From positions 4,815,925 through 4,879,924 of the forward strand of contig NC_021182.1 of the NCBI RefSeq assembly GCF_000389635.1: a stretch of 64,000 bases of DNA. The letters run 5' to 3'. The DNA is from Clostridium pasteurianum BC1 (GTDB lineage: Bacteria; Bacillota; Clostridia; Clostridiales; Clostridiaceae). Below are positions 7,753-15,492 of this stretch, piece after piece. Position 1 is the stretch's first letter. Every line of letters begins with the position of its first letter. The notes beneath the pieces are model-generated. The model was not told the DNA's origin and did no database searches. It worked only from the letters and a program-made list of their open reading frames with translations. The translations under genes and the position numbers were made by a program.

Positions 7753-8640
7753 ATGTCTGAAAAAGTATTAAATCAAGCTATTTGTTTAAAGAAATATATA
7801 TCAGAAAAGGAGTATAAAGAAATAAGTCAACTTGAGAAACTTTGCAGTTCAAAGGACAAAACCAATCTAAAGTTAGAGTTAGATTATAAGCTAAATATGC
7901 GTAGAAATTCTGAAATAGGATTAAAAAACATTAATGAATTTCTTTATTATATAGATGAGGTTTTGGTGGCCTACCTTGGTATTTCAAGCTTTGGAAGTAA
8001 TATAGGTGAAATCAATGGAATAACTCACCTGGATTGGAGAAGAAAAGGGTTATTTAAAAAGCTCCTTGAACTTGCAATAGAGGAGTGCCAGAATAGAGGG
8101 TTTAATAAGCTACTACTATTATCAGATGGTGAATCCCGCTCAGGAGTTGAGTTTATAAAGGCTTTTGGAGGGAAATATGACTTTTCAGAGTATAGAATGA
8201 AGTTGCTTAGCAAAGCTTCTTCAGAAAGCATAAATTCTATTAGTTTAAGAAAAGCAGAGAAGTTTGACTGGAAGGAAATAGCAAGACAGAATGCACTATT
8301 TTTTAATGATGCAGAAGAAAGTGAGAGTTTTCCAGAGGAAGAGGAAATCGTAAACCAGGTCACATATATGGTTGAATTAAAGAAAGAAATTATAGGGAAA
8401 ATTAGAGTGGAATACAGTGATAATTCAGCTTTTATATGTGGTTTTGGAATATTGCCTGATTTCAGAGGTAAAGGCTATGGAAAATCAGCACTAAAGGAAG
8501 CTTTACGCTTAATAAATGGAAAAAATATATATAATATAGAATTGGATGTGGAATGCAAAAACAATACTGCACTAAATTTATATAAAGCTTGTGGTTTTGA
8601 GGAAAAGTCTGTAATGAATTATTATAAGTATAGTATTTAA
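7753..8640 (+). CDS. Tandem (double) GNAT N-acetyltransferase
   Basis: 295 aa with two GNAT folds. The first covers about residues 15-150, with its acetyl-CoA loop near ITHLDWRRKGLFKKLL and a degenerate C-terminal strand (FIKAFGGKYDF). The second covers about 160-295, with a canonical loop ILPDFRGKGYGKSALKEA and NNTALNLYKACGFEE. Fused double GNATs occur among mycothiol-synthase-like and drug-modifying acetyltransferases. AAAAGGAG lies 8 nt before ATG 7753. The gene is preceded by a leader with short ORFs and two terminators, so expression is probably inducible; an antibiotic is an attractive inducer or substrate but unproven. It lies between rlmH-like repeats 1 and 2. Confidence 0.8.
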   Translation: MSEKVLNQAICLKKYISEKEYKEISQLEKLCSSKDKTNLKLELDYKLNMRRNSEIGLKNINEFLYYIDEVLVAYLGISSFGSNIGEINGITHLDWRRKGLFKKLLELAIEECQNRGFNKLLLLSDGESRSGVEFIKAFGGKYDFSEYRMKLLSKASSESINSISLRKAEKFDWKEIARQNALFFNDAEESESFPEEEEIVNQVTYMVELKKEIIGKIRVEYSDNSAFICGFGILPDFRGKGYGKSALKEALRLINGKNIYNIELDVECKNNTALNLYKACGFEEKSVMNYYKYSI

Positions 8641-8642
8641 TA

Positions 8643-9056
8643 CTTCAATCTTACTCAATTTGTAATAGTATACTGGGAATTGGCCGTAACTATTATATCT
8701 GGGCCATTGCTGTTTTTACAGGAAATTGTTTAGTTCCATTTTTAACAGCTAATGTAGAATATATAATGAGAACAAAAATTCCAATAGAAATGCAAGGAAG
8801 AGTTTTTTCTGCGAGAAATACTTTACAATACTTCTCTATACCTGTTGGTTACATCCTGGGTGGTCTTTTAACTGATAAACTACTGGAGCCATTTATGAAA
8901 AAGCCCTCTGCTCCCCAACAATTTTTTTCTTATATTGTTGGTAATGGAACAGGTGCAGGCAGTGGCTTAATATATATCAAGGACTTACTTTATCGCAGTA
9001 AGTCCCATTTTATTAAGTTTATATCAACAAGATTGATTATAGTTGCATTAATCTAA
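8643..9056 (+). pseudogene. MFS efflux transporter, C-terminal remnant
   Basis: An open frame running from the GNAT stop reads ...GRNYYIWAIAVFTGNCLV, then EYIMRTKIPIEMQGRVFSAR, then TLQYFSIPVGYILGGLLTD. This is the last third of a macrolide-efflux-like MFS pump; the R-T-K-I-P-x-E-x-Q-G-R-V-F-S motif is typical. About 300 N-terminal residues are missing and there is no proper start. The distal residues after about 8990 are non-homologous read-through into the 8981-9005 hairpin and beyond. The intact MFS at 15493 is a separate, different gene. This looks like the tail of an ancestral resistance cassette whose front was replaced by the GNAT gene. Confidence 0.7.
8981..9016 (+). terminator. Terminator after the MFS remnant
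   Basis: GGACTTACT / AGTAAGTCC perfect 9-bp stem, 7-nt loop, followed by CATTTTATT. Confidence 0.6.
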
Positions 9057-9083
9057 ACTTCAAGTCTTATAATGCTTATACTT

Positions 9084-9140
9084 AAAAAGTCTGCGTCATT
9101 TATGATAGGGTTCACCGTAACGGGTATAACGTAGACTTTT
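9084..9140 (+). repeat. rlmH-3'-end-like direct repeat, copy 2
   Basis: Core CATTTATGATAGGGTTCACC. The reverse complement reads G-E-P-Y-H-K-stop (GGT GAA CCC TAT CAT AAA TGA), exactly the RlmH C-terminus. The core is framed by arms AAAAGTCTGCGT and ACGTAGACTTTT, which form a palindrome, and it contains a smaller inner dyad at GGTTCACC. Same orientation as the native site at 35924. Confidence 0.75.
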
Positions 9141-9273
9141 AAGAGAGACACAATATGAATGCCTCTCTACATTTTCAACTATAGATATCGAATATCATAA
9201 ATAAAGGTTTATGAATTTTTTATATAAAAGTTCAAATACTATAAGTAATAAATATAGTATTGGAGTGAAATAT

Positions 9274-9783
9274 ATGGCAATGCATTTAGTAGAAGTTAAA
9301 ACTTTACACGGATATACAATAAATGAATTAAATGAAATAATTAATAGTTCAAAGAGTAAGTACACCAAATCTCTTTTAAGTGCTGTCATAATGAGATATA
9401 ACGGAATTCATACTGATGATATTATGAAAACTATTTGCAGAACACGTGCATCTATAACTACTTATATTCATAAATGGAATGAATATGGTATAGATTCAAT
9501 TATAGATAATCGTGGTGGTTCTGAAAGTAGTTTTACAGATGAAATGCTTCAGGATTTAAAGGACGTAGTCCTAAGTAAATCACCTGAAACCTTCGGTTTT
9601 ATGCGTTCCAGCTGGACAACAGCCCTATTGACTCAATATATTAAAGAAAAATATGGCAAGTCTTATTCTGCAGAATGGATAAGACAACTACTAATAAGTC
9701 TTGGTTTTTCTTTTAAAAGAGGTCAATATAAACCAACTAAAGGAGATCCTTATTTGCAAGCTATCTTTAAAAAAAATAGCTGA
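9274..9783 (+). CDS. IS630-family transposase, N-terminal frame (orfA)
   Basis: Helix-turn-helix half of the transposase (about 170 aa). It begins at ATG 9274, 8 nt after TTGGAGTG; an upstream ATG at 9211 lies outside the element and is unlikely. The frame contains the HTH region (IMKTICRTRASITTYIHKWNEYG) and the linker GFSFKRGQYKPTKGDPY. It stops right after a run of eight A residues (9769-9776). Catalytic residues are in the following frame, so a functional enzyme requires a frameshift at the A-run. Confidence 0.8.
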   Translation: MAMHLVEVKTLHGYTINELNEIINSSKSKYTKSLLSAVIMRYNGIHTDDIMKTICRTRASITTYIHKWNEYGIDSIIDNRGGSESSFTDEMLQDLKDVVLSKSPETFGFMRSSWTTALLTQYIKEKYGKSYSAEWIRQLLISLGFSFKRGQYKPTKGDPYLQAIFKKNS

Positions 9784-10357
9784 CTTACTACCTATCATTG
9801 AGAACACAGAGGACTCCGTCCTATATGTTGAAGATGAAACAGGAATAAGGATAGAATCTGTTAATCGCAGAAGTTGGAGCCCGGTAGGGCAATCCCCTAT
9901 AGTTGAAAGTAATAACACACACGCAGGTTTCAACATTATTGGTGCTACAGAAATATCTAAGAACTATAATACTTTAATCAATATATATCCAGCAAAGCAT
10001 TCCATTACTTCTATAGAAATGCTTGAGTTTTTAAAGCAACTTCTTGAGCAAAACAAAGGTAAGAAGATATTTTTAATATGGGACAATTACAATATCCATA
10101 AAGCAAAAAATATCGAAGAATTTGCACAGCTGCATAACGAAGAATTGTTTCTGATTAATTTACCACCATATTCTCCTATGCTAAACCCACAAGAAAACGT
10201 ATGGAAATGGCTTAAAGATACATGTTTTCAGTGTAAAGCTCGAGAATCTATTGATAAATTTAAAGAATTTATCGAAAAACTATTTCTTCATTGTAGTTCA
10301 GATAAAATGCATTCTATTATAAAACCTCTTGTTAATGCCAAAAGTTACTATAAATAA
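9770..10357 (+). CDS. IS630-family transposase, catalytic frame (orfB)
   Basis: Carries the D-D-E triad: VEDETGIRIE (first Asp), IWDNYNIHKA (second Asp) and PQENVWKWLKD (Glu), with the hallmark LPPYSPMLNPQENVW. It is in the +1 (equivalently -2) frame relative to orfA, with the overlap at A8. Deleting one A would fuse the frames. This is either programmed frameshifting, known for some IS630 elements, or a recent inactivating insertion of one A. I set the start at the A-run, since no independent start with a ribosome binding site is convincing. Confidence 0.8.
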   Translation, partial: KKIADLLPIIENTEDSVLYVEDETGIRIESVNRRSWSPVGQSPIVESNNTHAGFNIIGATEISKNYNTLINIYPAKHSITSIEMLEFLKQLLEQNKGKKIFLIWDNYNIHKAKNIEEFAQLHNEELFLINLPPYSPMLNPQENVWKWLKDTCFQCKARESIDKFKEFIEKLFLHCSSDKMHSIIKPLVNAKSYYK

Positions 10358-10389
10358 TTTATTATTGAACTTGGATATCTATATATGAA

Positions 10390-11184
10390 CTAACTACTTG
10401 CACTTGAGTATCTTTTTAAACCTCGTTTCCATATTAGCCTTCTTAACAATGTAAATACTATACACACACTTATAGATATGATCCATCCTGTTATATTCAT
10501 TGTTCCTGTAAAAAATTCTGTTGGAATAGTTGCAATTAGACCATAAGGTAAAATGAAATAAAATATTACTTTACCTATGCCTCTATACATTATTCCAGGA
10601 ACTCTAAAACTAAAGTTCACTAATTCATTTTCTAAATTATTAATGTTATCTACTTTAGTAAACCAAAAAGAACAGCATCTTAGTAATACCATTAGATTAT
10701 ACATGATTATATACATAATAAATAATAATACAATATATCCGAGTATTTTCATTGCACTTATTTCTATGCCAAGTTTTACAGTTCCATATGCAACCATTAT
10801 TATGCCCGGAACTACAATGGGTATAGAACCAATATTTATATTTTCAAAGGAAATTAAAAATAATGTATTTACAGGCTTAGTTATATAAATATCTAATTCA
10901 CCATTTCTTATTTTTTCACTGATACTGAGAACACCAAAGAAATAAGTTGCCATATATAATCCGTCTAAAATTGTAAAAGTTCCTATAAAAATAATCATAT
11001 GAAATTTATTCCATCCATTTACAGTATCAACATTTAAAAAAATGGCTGTGAAGGCTAGCATTTGAATAACAAAAAATGTACCATCTACAAAAAGTGTTGT
11101 TAAAAAATTAAAAGAATATACCATTTCTCTGCTAAGTCTTAATTTAAGTAAATAAATAAAAATCCTGCTATATTTCTTTATCAT
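10390..11184 (-). CDS. ABC-2 transporter permease (DUF990/YadH-like) B
   Basis: 264 aa integral membrane protein with six predicted helices. ISEKIRNGELDIYITKPVNTLF is the amphipathic connector typical of the DUF990 branch of ABC-2 exporters. Its start codon overlaps the stop of the upstream permease gene (TAATG), so the two are translationally coupled. It forms a three-gene exporter with the ATPase at 12962 and the first permease; such pairs of DUF990 permeases usually heterodimerise. Substrate unknown; relatives are linked to peptide or antibiotic export and resistance. It ends just short of the IS630 copy. Confidence 0.85.
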   Translation of the reverse strand: MIKKYSRIFIYLLKLRLSREMVYSFNFLTTLFVDGTFFVIQMLAFTAIFLNVDTVNGWNKFHMIIFIGTFTILDGLYMATYFFGVLSISEKIRNGELDIYITKPVNTLFLISFENINIGSIPIVVPGIIMVAYGTVKLGIEISAMKILGYIVLLFIMYIIMYNLMVLLRCCSFWFTKVDNINNLENELVNFSFRVPGIMYRGIGKVIFYFILPYGLIATIPTEFFTGTMNITGWIISISVCIVFTLLRRLIWKRGLKRYSSASS

Positions 11185-11978
11185 TAGATACCAACTCCTT
11201 CGTATCTTTTTCTAAGTTCTTTATATGTTATTTTAATAGTTACAAGCATAAATAAATTCCAACATATTAATATAGTTATAGCTGATAATACACTTTGCTT
11301 ATCTCCAGTTACAATAATGGCAGCTGGGTAGTAGTATATATAATAGAATGGGAATAACTTCATACTGCTTTGTACCCATATTGGAAATAATGATAAAGGT
11401 ATAAATGTTCCTGTAATAAATTCAAAAATGTTATTTTTTATAATATTCAATGCTCCAATATCATAAAATTTAAAACTAAGTATTCCTATAAAATAGTTTA
11501 AAAGCATTAAGAATATTAGCCCTAAGATATTTATGCATAACGCCGCTAAAGCTATGGGCAAGCTAGTATTAAAGCTTAGATATTTTTTGAAAATCAAAGC
11601 AAAAACAGTTGTAACAGCACCACTTATACAAAATGTAAATACTGTTTTAGCACAAGTAGAAGAAATAAAATACCATAATGGCTTTACTGGTTGCACTAGA
11701 TATTTGCTGAATTTGCCCTGCCTAATTTCATTGGATAACTGATTCACTATAGATTCTGACATATCTAGTTTGCTTAAGAATGAAATAACAATATAATAGG
11801 TTATCATCATATTAAATGAAAATCCTGCTATTGTATCCTTACTCTTAAACAATGCACTCCAAAGTATGAAGCTAAGAATTATTCTACAGACTGATAATAA
11901 AATTCCTATTATTACATCAAATCTATATGCAAGTTCAGCTTTAAAAGTTATTTTTGCTATTTCAAAATATTTTTTCAT
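11184..11978 (-). CDS. ABC-2 transporter permease (DUF990/YadG-partner) A
   Basis: 264 aa, about six hydrophobic segments, with the conserved NEIRQGKFSKYLVQPVKPLW connector that parallels the same region in the second permease (20 residues). Equal length and shared pattern show the two permeases are paralogous subunits. Located 3 nt downstream of the ATPase stop and overlapping the next gene by 1 nt; the operon order is ATPase-permease-permease on the minus strand. Confidence 0.85.
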   Translation of the reverse strand: MKKYFEIAKITFKAELAYRFDVIIGILLSVCRIILSFILWSALFKSKDTIAGFSFNMMITYYIVISFLSKLDMSESIVNQLSNEIRQGKFSKYLVQPVKPLWYFISSTCAKTVFTFCISGAVTTVFALIFKKYLSFNTSLPIALAALCINILGLIFLMLLNYFIGILSFKFYDIGALNIIKNNIFEFITGTFIPLSLFPIWVQSSMKLFPFYYIYYYPAAIIVTGDKQSVLSAITILICWNLFMLVTIKITYKELRKRYEGVGI

Positions 11979-11981
11979 ATT

Positions 11982-12962
11982 TTAAAGCTCCTTTGCTTTG
12001 TAGATTTTTTCAATTATTTCACCAATTTCTTCATCTTCTATACTTATATCTTCAATATCACAATTATCCATTATAACTTTGATAGCAAATTTAACCTCTT
12101 CTTTTTTAATTTTAAATACCCATTTGAAATTATGCTTTTCAATCCACTTAACCTCTAAATCCAATTCTTTCTGAGCTATATTTTCAAAAGATATTGAAAT
12201 AGTTCTATAAACTTGATATCTCTCCATAATAGAATTCAAACTACCATCATAAATTTTCGAACCATTTCTAACTACCACAGCTCTATTACATAAATATTTA
12301 ATATCCTCCATGTAATGGCTTGTTAGTATAATTGTTATTCCTTTTTCTTTATTAATCTCTTTTAAAAATTGCCTAATCTGCTTTTGCGCAATTACATCTA
12401 ATCCAATAGTAGGCTCGTCTAAAAAAAGTATACTTGGATTGTGTATTAATGCTAGAATTAGTTCCATCTTCATCCTTTCACCTAGGGATAAATTTCTTAC
12501 CTGGATTTTTAATAAATTTTCTACATCTAATAGATTTACTAAAAATGAAAGAATTTCTTTATATTGATTATCTGGAATATTATATAACTCTTTATTTAAT
12601 AGGAATGAATCTACTGCTGGCAAATCCCACCACAGTTGACTTTTCTGCCCCATTACAACTGAATAGATCTTCTTAAATTCATCCTTAAGCTCATAAGGTT
12701 TAAATCCAAATACTGATATTTCTCCATTAGAAGGTTGAATAATTCCTGTTAGCATTTTTATTAAGGTGGTCTTCCCTGCTCCATTTTGCCCTATTAATCC
12801 AATAAATTCACCTTTCTCAATTTCTAAATGAAAGTTAGTTATTGCTTCTTTTTCAATCACTTTCTTTTTTATTAATGATTTAATGCTTCCCTTTAATCCC
12901 TCTTCTTTTTCAAAAGTAGTATAAGTCTTGGTTAAATTTTTTATAATAATTTTTTCGTCCAC
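11982..12962 (-). CDS. ABC transporter ATP-binding protein
   Basis: 326 aa ATPase energising the two DUF990 permeases downstream. Walker A GLIGQNGAGKTTLIKML (about residues 55-71), Q-loop near VVMGQKSQLWWDLP, signature LSLGERMKMEL (Q of LSGGQ replaced by E, common in this subfamily), Walker B ILFLDEPTIGLD, H-loop ILTSHYMED. The ~90-residue C-terminal extension fits the long ATPases paired with DUF990 permeases. The 450-nt region upstream has a good promoter, a short peptide and two terminators, so the operon is probably attenuation-controlled. Confidence 0.9.
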   Translation of the reverse strand: MDEKIIIKNLTKTYTTFEKEEGLKGSIKSLIKKKVIEKEAITNFHLEIEKGEFIGLIGQNGAGKTTLIKMLTGIIQPSNGEISVFGFKPYELKDEFKKIYSVVMGQKSQLWWDLPAVDSFLLNKELYNIPDNQYKEILSFLVNLLDVENLLKIQVRNLSLGERMKMELILALIHNPSILFLDEPTIGLDVIAQKQIRQFLKEINKEKGITIILTSHYMEDIKYLCNRAVVVRNGSKIYDGSLNSIMERYQVYRTISISFENIAQKELDLEVKWIEKHNFKWVFKIKKEEVKFAIKVIMDNCDIEDISIEDEEIGEIIEKIYKAKEL

Positions 12963-13049
12963 TCTTTTATTCCTCCATATCTTTCTTTTTGATATAGTTG
13001 GAAATTTTCGAGATTTAACTTAGTAACTTTATATTGAAATATATTCTTA

Positions 13050-13094
13050 AATAACAAAAAAACTGTAAGCAAACAAAAACTGTTCACTTACAGT
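13050..13094 (-). terminator. Leader terminator, proximal to the ATPase gene
   Basis: ACTGTAAG / CTTACAGT inverted repeat (13062-13094), followed on the minus strand by TTTTTTTGTTATT. Confidence 0.65.
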
Positions 13095-13172
13095 CAAAAA
13101 ATCCTCCATAAAAATATTCTATAGCTATAATCTTATTTATTCATCAAACAGATATGATTCATAGTATTATAG

Positions 13173-13199
13173 TATAAAAAAACCGTGACATAGCACGGC
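13173..13199 (-). terminator. Leader terminator, distal
   Basis: CCGTGC / GTCACGG-type stem (13182-13199) followed on the minus strand by TTTTTTT. Confidence 0.6.
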
Positions 13200-13322
13200 A
13201 ATAAATCACATTTACTTTAGGAGTACGTGAACCATGTTTTACTAAGCATTAGTCTCAAAATTCCAACATAAAATACACCTAAATAAATAGAAAATTTTGA
13301 AATTCTTAAGACATATATTAAA

Positions 13323-13349
13323 TTACTTAGATAAAACAATATAACTCAC
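13323..13349 (-). CDS. Putative 8-aa leader peptide (MSYIVLSK)
   Basis: GTG start at 13349 with AAAGGGAG 7 nt upstream; reads M-S-Y-I-V-L-S-K then TAA. It is the first ORF after the promoter at 13383-13411 and precedes two terminators. Interpreted as a regulatory leader peptide, not a structural product. Confidence 0.4.
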   Translation of the reverse strand: MSYIVLSK

Positions 13350-13382
13350 TAAAACACTCCCTTTCATCAAAAATATACATTC

Positions 13383-13411
13383 ATCATACTACATATTGAA
13401 ATGTTTGTAAA
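13383..13411 (-). promoter_or_regulatory. Sigma-A promoter of the ABC-2 operon
   Basis: Minus strand -35 TTTACA (13406-13411), 17-bp spacer, -10 TATGAT (13383-13388). Confidence 0.6.
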
Positions 13412-13515
13412 TATGATTAATTAATAAAAAATTTGTTTACAATTCAATTTTTTGGTTAACAAATTATCCAAGATTATCCATTTACAAAATTATCAAAGTG
13501 TTTTAAAACAAGTAA

Positions 13516-13546
13516 TAGGATTTGAACCTGCGACTTCAAGAATCCC
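13516..13546 (-). other. tRNA-like 3' fragment
   Basis: The minus strand contains CGCAGGTTCAAATCC, the T-loop core of a tRNA. However, the T-stem pairs poorly (GCAGG against CCTAT) and neither a D-arm nor an acceptor stem can be built. Probably a decayed tRNA end or chance similarity. tRNA ends are common integration targets, so it is noted. Confidence 0.3.
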
Positions 13547-13677
13547 TTTTTTGTAGAATTGTTTTCTAATATTTTCTATTAATAGTTATACATCCACTTA
13601 GGATTACTTAGTGATCAATGGTTGTCATAATCCAATCGGGGTAACGATTCCCAGAGACCTTACCCAGTGCCAAAGCG

Positions 13678-14019
13678 TTATCGAGAACCTTCCACCGCCT
13701 CACGGATATGCTGAGGTTTGCTAGCTCTTTCAGTGCCCACCTGCTTTCCATCTTTGAATTTAAAGCCAAATTTTGTGGCGATTATCACCTGATCTCGTCG
13801 ACCCTTGAACGCTCTTCCAAGTAACTCCTCGTTTGTGAGAGGACCATAGCCCTGAGCTGTGTCAAAGAAGTTACATCCTAATTCAGTGGCACGATGTAGT
13901 GTGTCAATGGACTCTCTCTCATCTGCAGGACCATAAGATTGACTCATGCCCATACAGCCAAGGCCTATTGCTGAAACTTCAAGTCCTTGACTTCCAAGTT
14001 TACGTTTGTTTAAAATTAT
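13678..14019 (-). pseudogene. Aldo/keto reductase, truncated, with defective start
   Basis: N-terminal third of an NADPH-dependent aldo/keto reductase. It reads KRKLGSQGLEVSAIGLGCMG, then ...ELGCNFFDTAQGYGPLTNEE, then RRDQVIIATKFGFKF, the conserved front of the barrel with the catalytic Asp (FDTAQ) and Tyr (GYG). The frame stops after REAVEGSR, where family members continue for another ~220 residues. The expected start position, 7 nt after GGAGGAG, holds ATA (14017-14019) instead of ATG. Two independent defects mark it as a pseudogene. Its base composition is slightly less AT-rich than its neighbours. Confidence 0.75.
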
Positions 14020-14135
14020 AAATATTCTCCTCCTATTGGTACCTTAGTGATTGATTTACTTTTCATTTGGAATTGATTAACCACTTATGATATAATTATT
14101 TATTATTAAAACTTGTTATTTATTGAGGTGACAAT

Positions 14136-15353
14136 ATGAAAATTGGTAAATTTGTTGAAGTTAATAATATAACAATAGATACTGTGCGGCATTATGTGGA
14201 TTTGGGCTTAATAATACCTGAAAAACAGGGTGGACAATATGACTTTGATGCTAGATGTCAAAGAGATTTAGAAGATGTACTATCTCTTAAAGGGATGGGG
14301 TTTTCATTAAGCGAAATTAAGTCACTTCTTATGTTTAAAAGATTGGCTAAGCTCACTCAATATCAGGAAGATGAATGTTTTAGAACGCTTTTTATAAATA
14401 AAAATAAGCAACTAGAAAGTCAAATGAAATACCTTAGTGAAATGAAGCAAAGGCTTGAAACGAAATTAAGTGAGCTTTCAGAAATAGAAATCAGAAATAA
14501 GTTTGTTATAGGCATAGACTTTAGAGCACTGAATCTTTTAAAATGTTTAAAATGTGGAAAGGATTTAGAACTTCGTGAGGGAAGTATAACAAATAATCAA
14601 ATTATAAATGGAAAATTGGTATGCACTTGTAGTGAAGAATATCTAATTGAAGCTGGAATATTAAAGGTTACTAATGTGGAAATAAATTATGATATTAAGT
14701 TTAACTTTAATTATATTATGGATTATATAAGTGCTACTGATATAGATTATCTTGATAATATTTATCGCGGAATGGATTGGATATATAAAAAAATAGATTT
14801 TATTAATTTCAAAAATAAGGTACTACTTGAATTAGGCTCAGGAATGGGATTCTTTTTAAGAAGTATTTATCAAAACCTACCTGATGATTCAATATATATT
14901 GCAGTTGACCATGATATAAATAGACACATATTCTTAAAAAATATATTGGAAGCTGCAAATTGTAAAAAGAACATTCTATTCATTTGTTCAGACTTTCAGC
15001 AGATTCCAATAAAGGATAAATGTATAGATATACTTCTAGATATTTCTGGAACAAGTAATTACAGTTTTGATAATGAAGAGTTTCTATTAGAACTAGTAGA
15101 TAATTATATAAAGGATAGTGCCAATATAGTAGGCACCTACATTTTATTTGAAAATTTTGCATCAAACAGCTTAATAGAAGATAAATACAGAAAAAATTTT
15201 ATGCTAAATAATGTTAAGAAACAGATTTCAAATCTTAACTACAATATATTTGAAGAAAATATATCAAACCATATTGAAAAAGGCGGAAAGTATGAAAGTT
15301 ATTTTATAGATGGCGAAAAAGTATATTCATATTTAATTCTTGGAAAAAGGTAG
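14136..15353 (+). CDS. MerR-type regulator fused to zinc ribbon and SAM methyltransferase
   Basis: 405 aa chimera. Residues 1-70 are a MerR DNA-binding domain ([40 protein letters not shown]), followed by a coiled dimerisation helix (about 85-115). A four-cysteine zinc ribbon follows (CLKCG ... CTCS, about 138-170). The C-terminal half is a Rossmann methyltransferase with SAM motif [14 protein letters not shown] (about residues 228-240) and a following acidic motif IAVDHD. The gene is 140 bp upstream of an MFS drug-type exporter on the same strand. Possible roles are a sensor that modifies an inducer, or a resistance methyltransferase with autoregulation. TTGAGGTGACAAT supplies the ribosome binding site. 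Confidence 0.8.
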   Translation: MKIGKFVEVNNITIDTVRHYVDLGLIIPEKQGGQYDFDARCQRDLEDVLSLKGMGFSLSEIKSLLMFKRLAKLTQYQEDECFRTLFINKNKQLESQMKYLSEMKQRLETKLSELSEIEIRNKFVIGIDFRALNLLKCLKCGKDLELREGSITNNQIINGKLVCTCSEEYLIEAGILKVTNVEINYDIKFNFNYIMDYISATDIDYLDNIYRGMDWIYKKIDFINFKNKVLLELGSGMGFFLRSIYQNLPDDSIYIAVDHDINRHIFLKNILEAANCKKNILFICSDFQQIPIKDKCIDILLDISGTSNYSFDNEEFLLELVDNYIKDSANIVGTYILFENFASNSLIEDKYRKNFMLNNVKKQISNLNYNIFEENISNHIEKGGKYESYFIDGEKVYSYLILGKR

Positions 15354-15442
15354 GGTCAACCCTATCTTTTACTTATTTTATCATAAATTTTTTTTAATTT
15401 ACCTATTGTTCTGGTGATAAGGCCATGACTTACAATTTAATT

Positions 15443-15473
15443 AGGGCATCTTGAAAAAAATAAACTGATGCCT
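15443..15473. repeat. Minimal copy of the GGCATCTT MITE-like repeat
   Basis: GGGCATCTTGAAAAAAATAA at the left and TGATGCCT at the right form the terminal inverted repeats of the element seen in full at 47127-47286. It lies directly ahead of the MFS ribosome binding site. Confidence 0.4.
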
Positions 15474-15492
15474 AAAGGAAAGTGAGTTTAAA

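Larger units (their letters stand above)
9228..10372 (+). mobile_element. IS630-family insertion sequence
   Basis: About 1.15 kb with short terminal inverted repeats: AAGTTCAA at 9228-9235 and TTGAACTT at 10365-10372. Related, gapped sequence extends inward (TAATAAAT, ATAGTA on both ends). It carries an orfA/orfB pair with the IS630 D-D-E catalytic motifs. The ends were judged by eye; a TA target duplication cannot be confirmed. Confidence 0.75.
12963..13411 (-). promoter_or_regulatory. Long attenuator-type leader of the ABC-2 operon
   Basis: Reading down the minus strand: promoter (13383-13411), an 8-aa leader ORF with a strong ribosome binding site (13323-13349), further short ORFs, then two hairpins each followed by a run of T (13173-13199 and 13050-13094), and finally the ATPase start at 12962. 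The pattern parallels the leader at 7440-7700 and resembles drug-sensing leaders of resistance exporters. No known riboswitch consensus was recognised. Confidence 0.55.
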
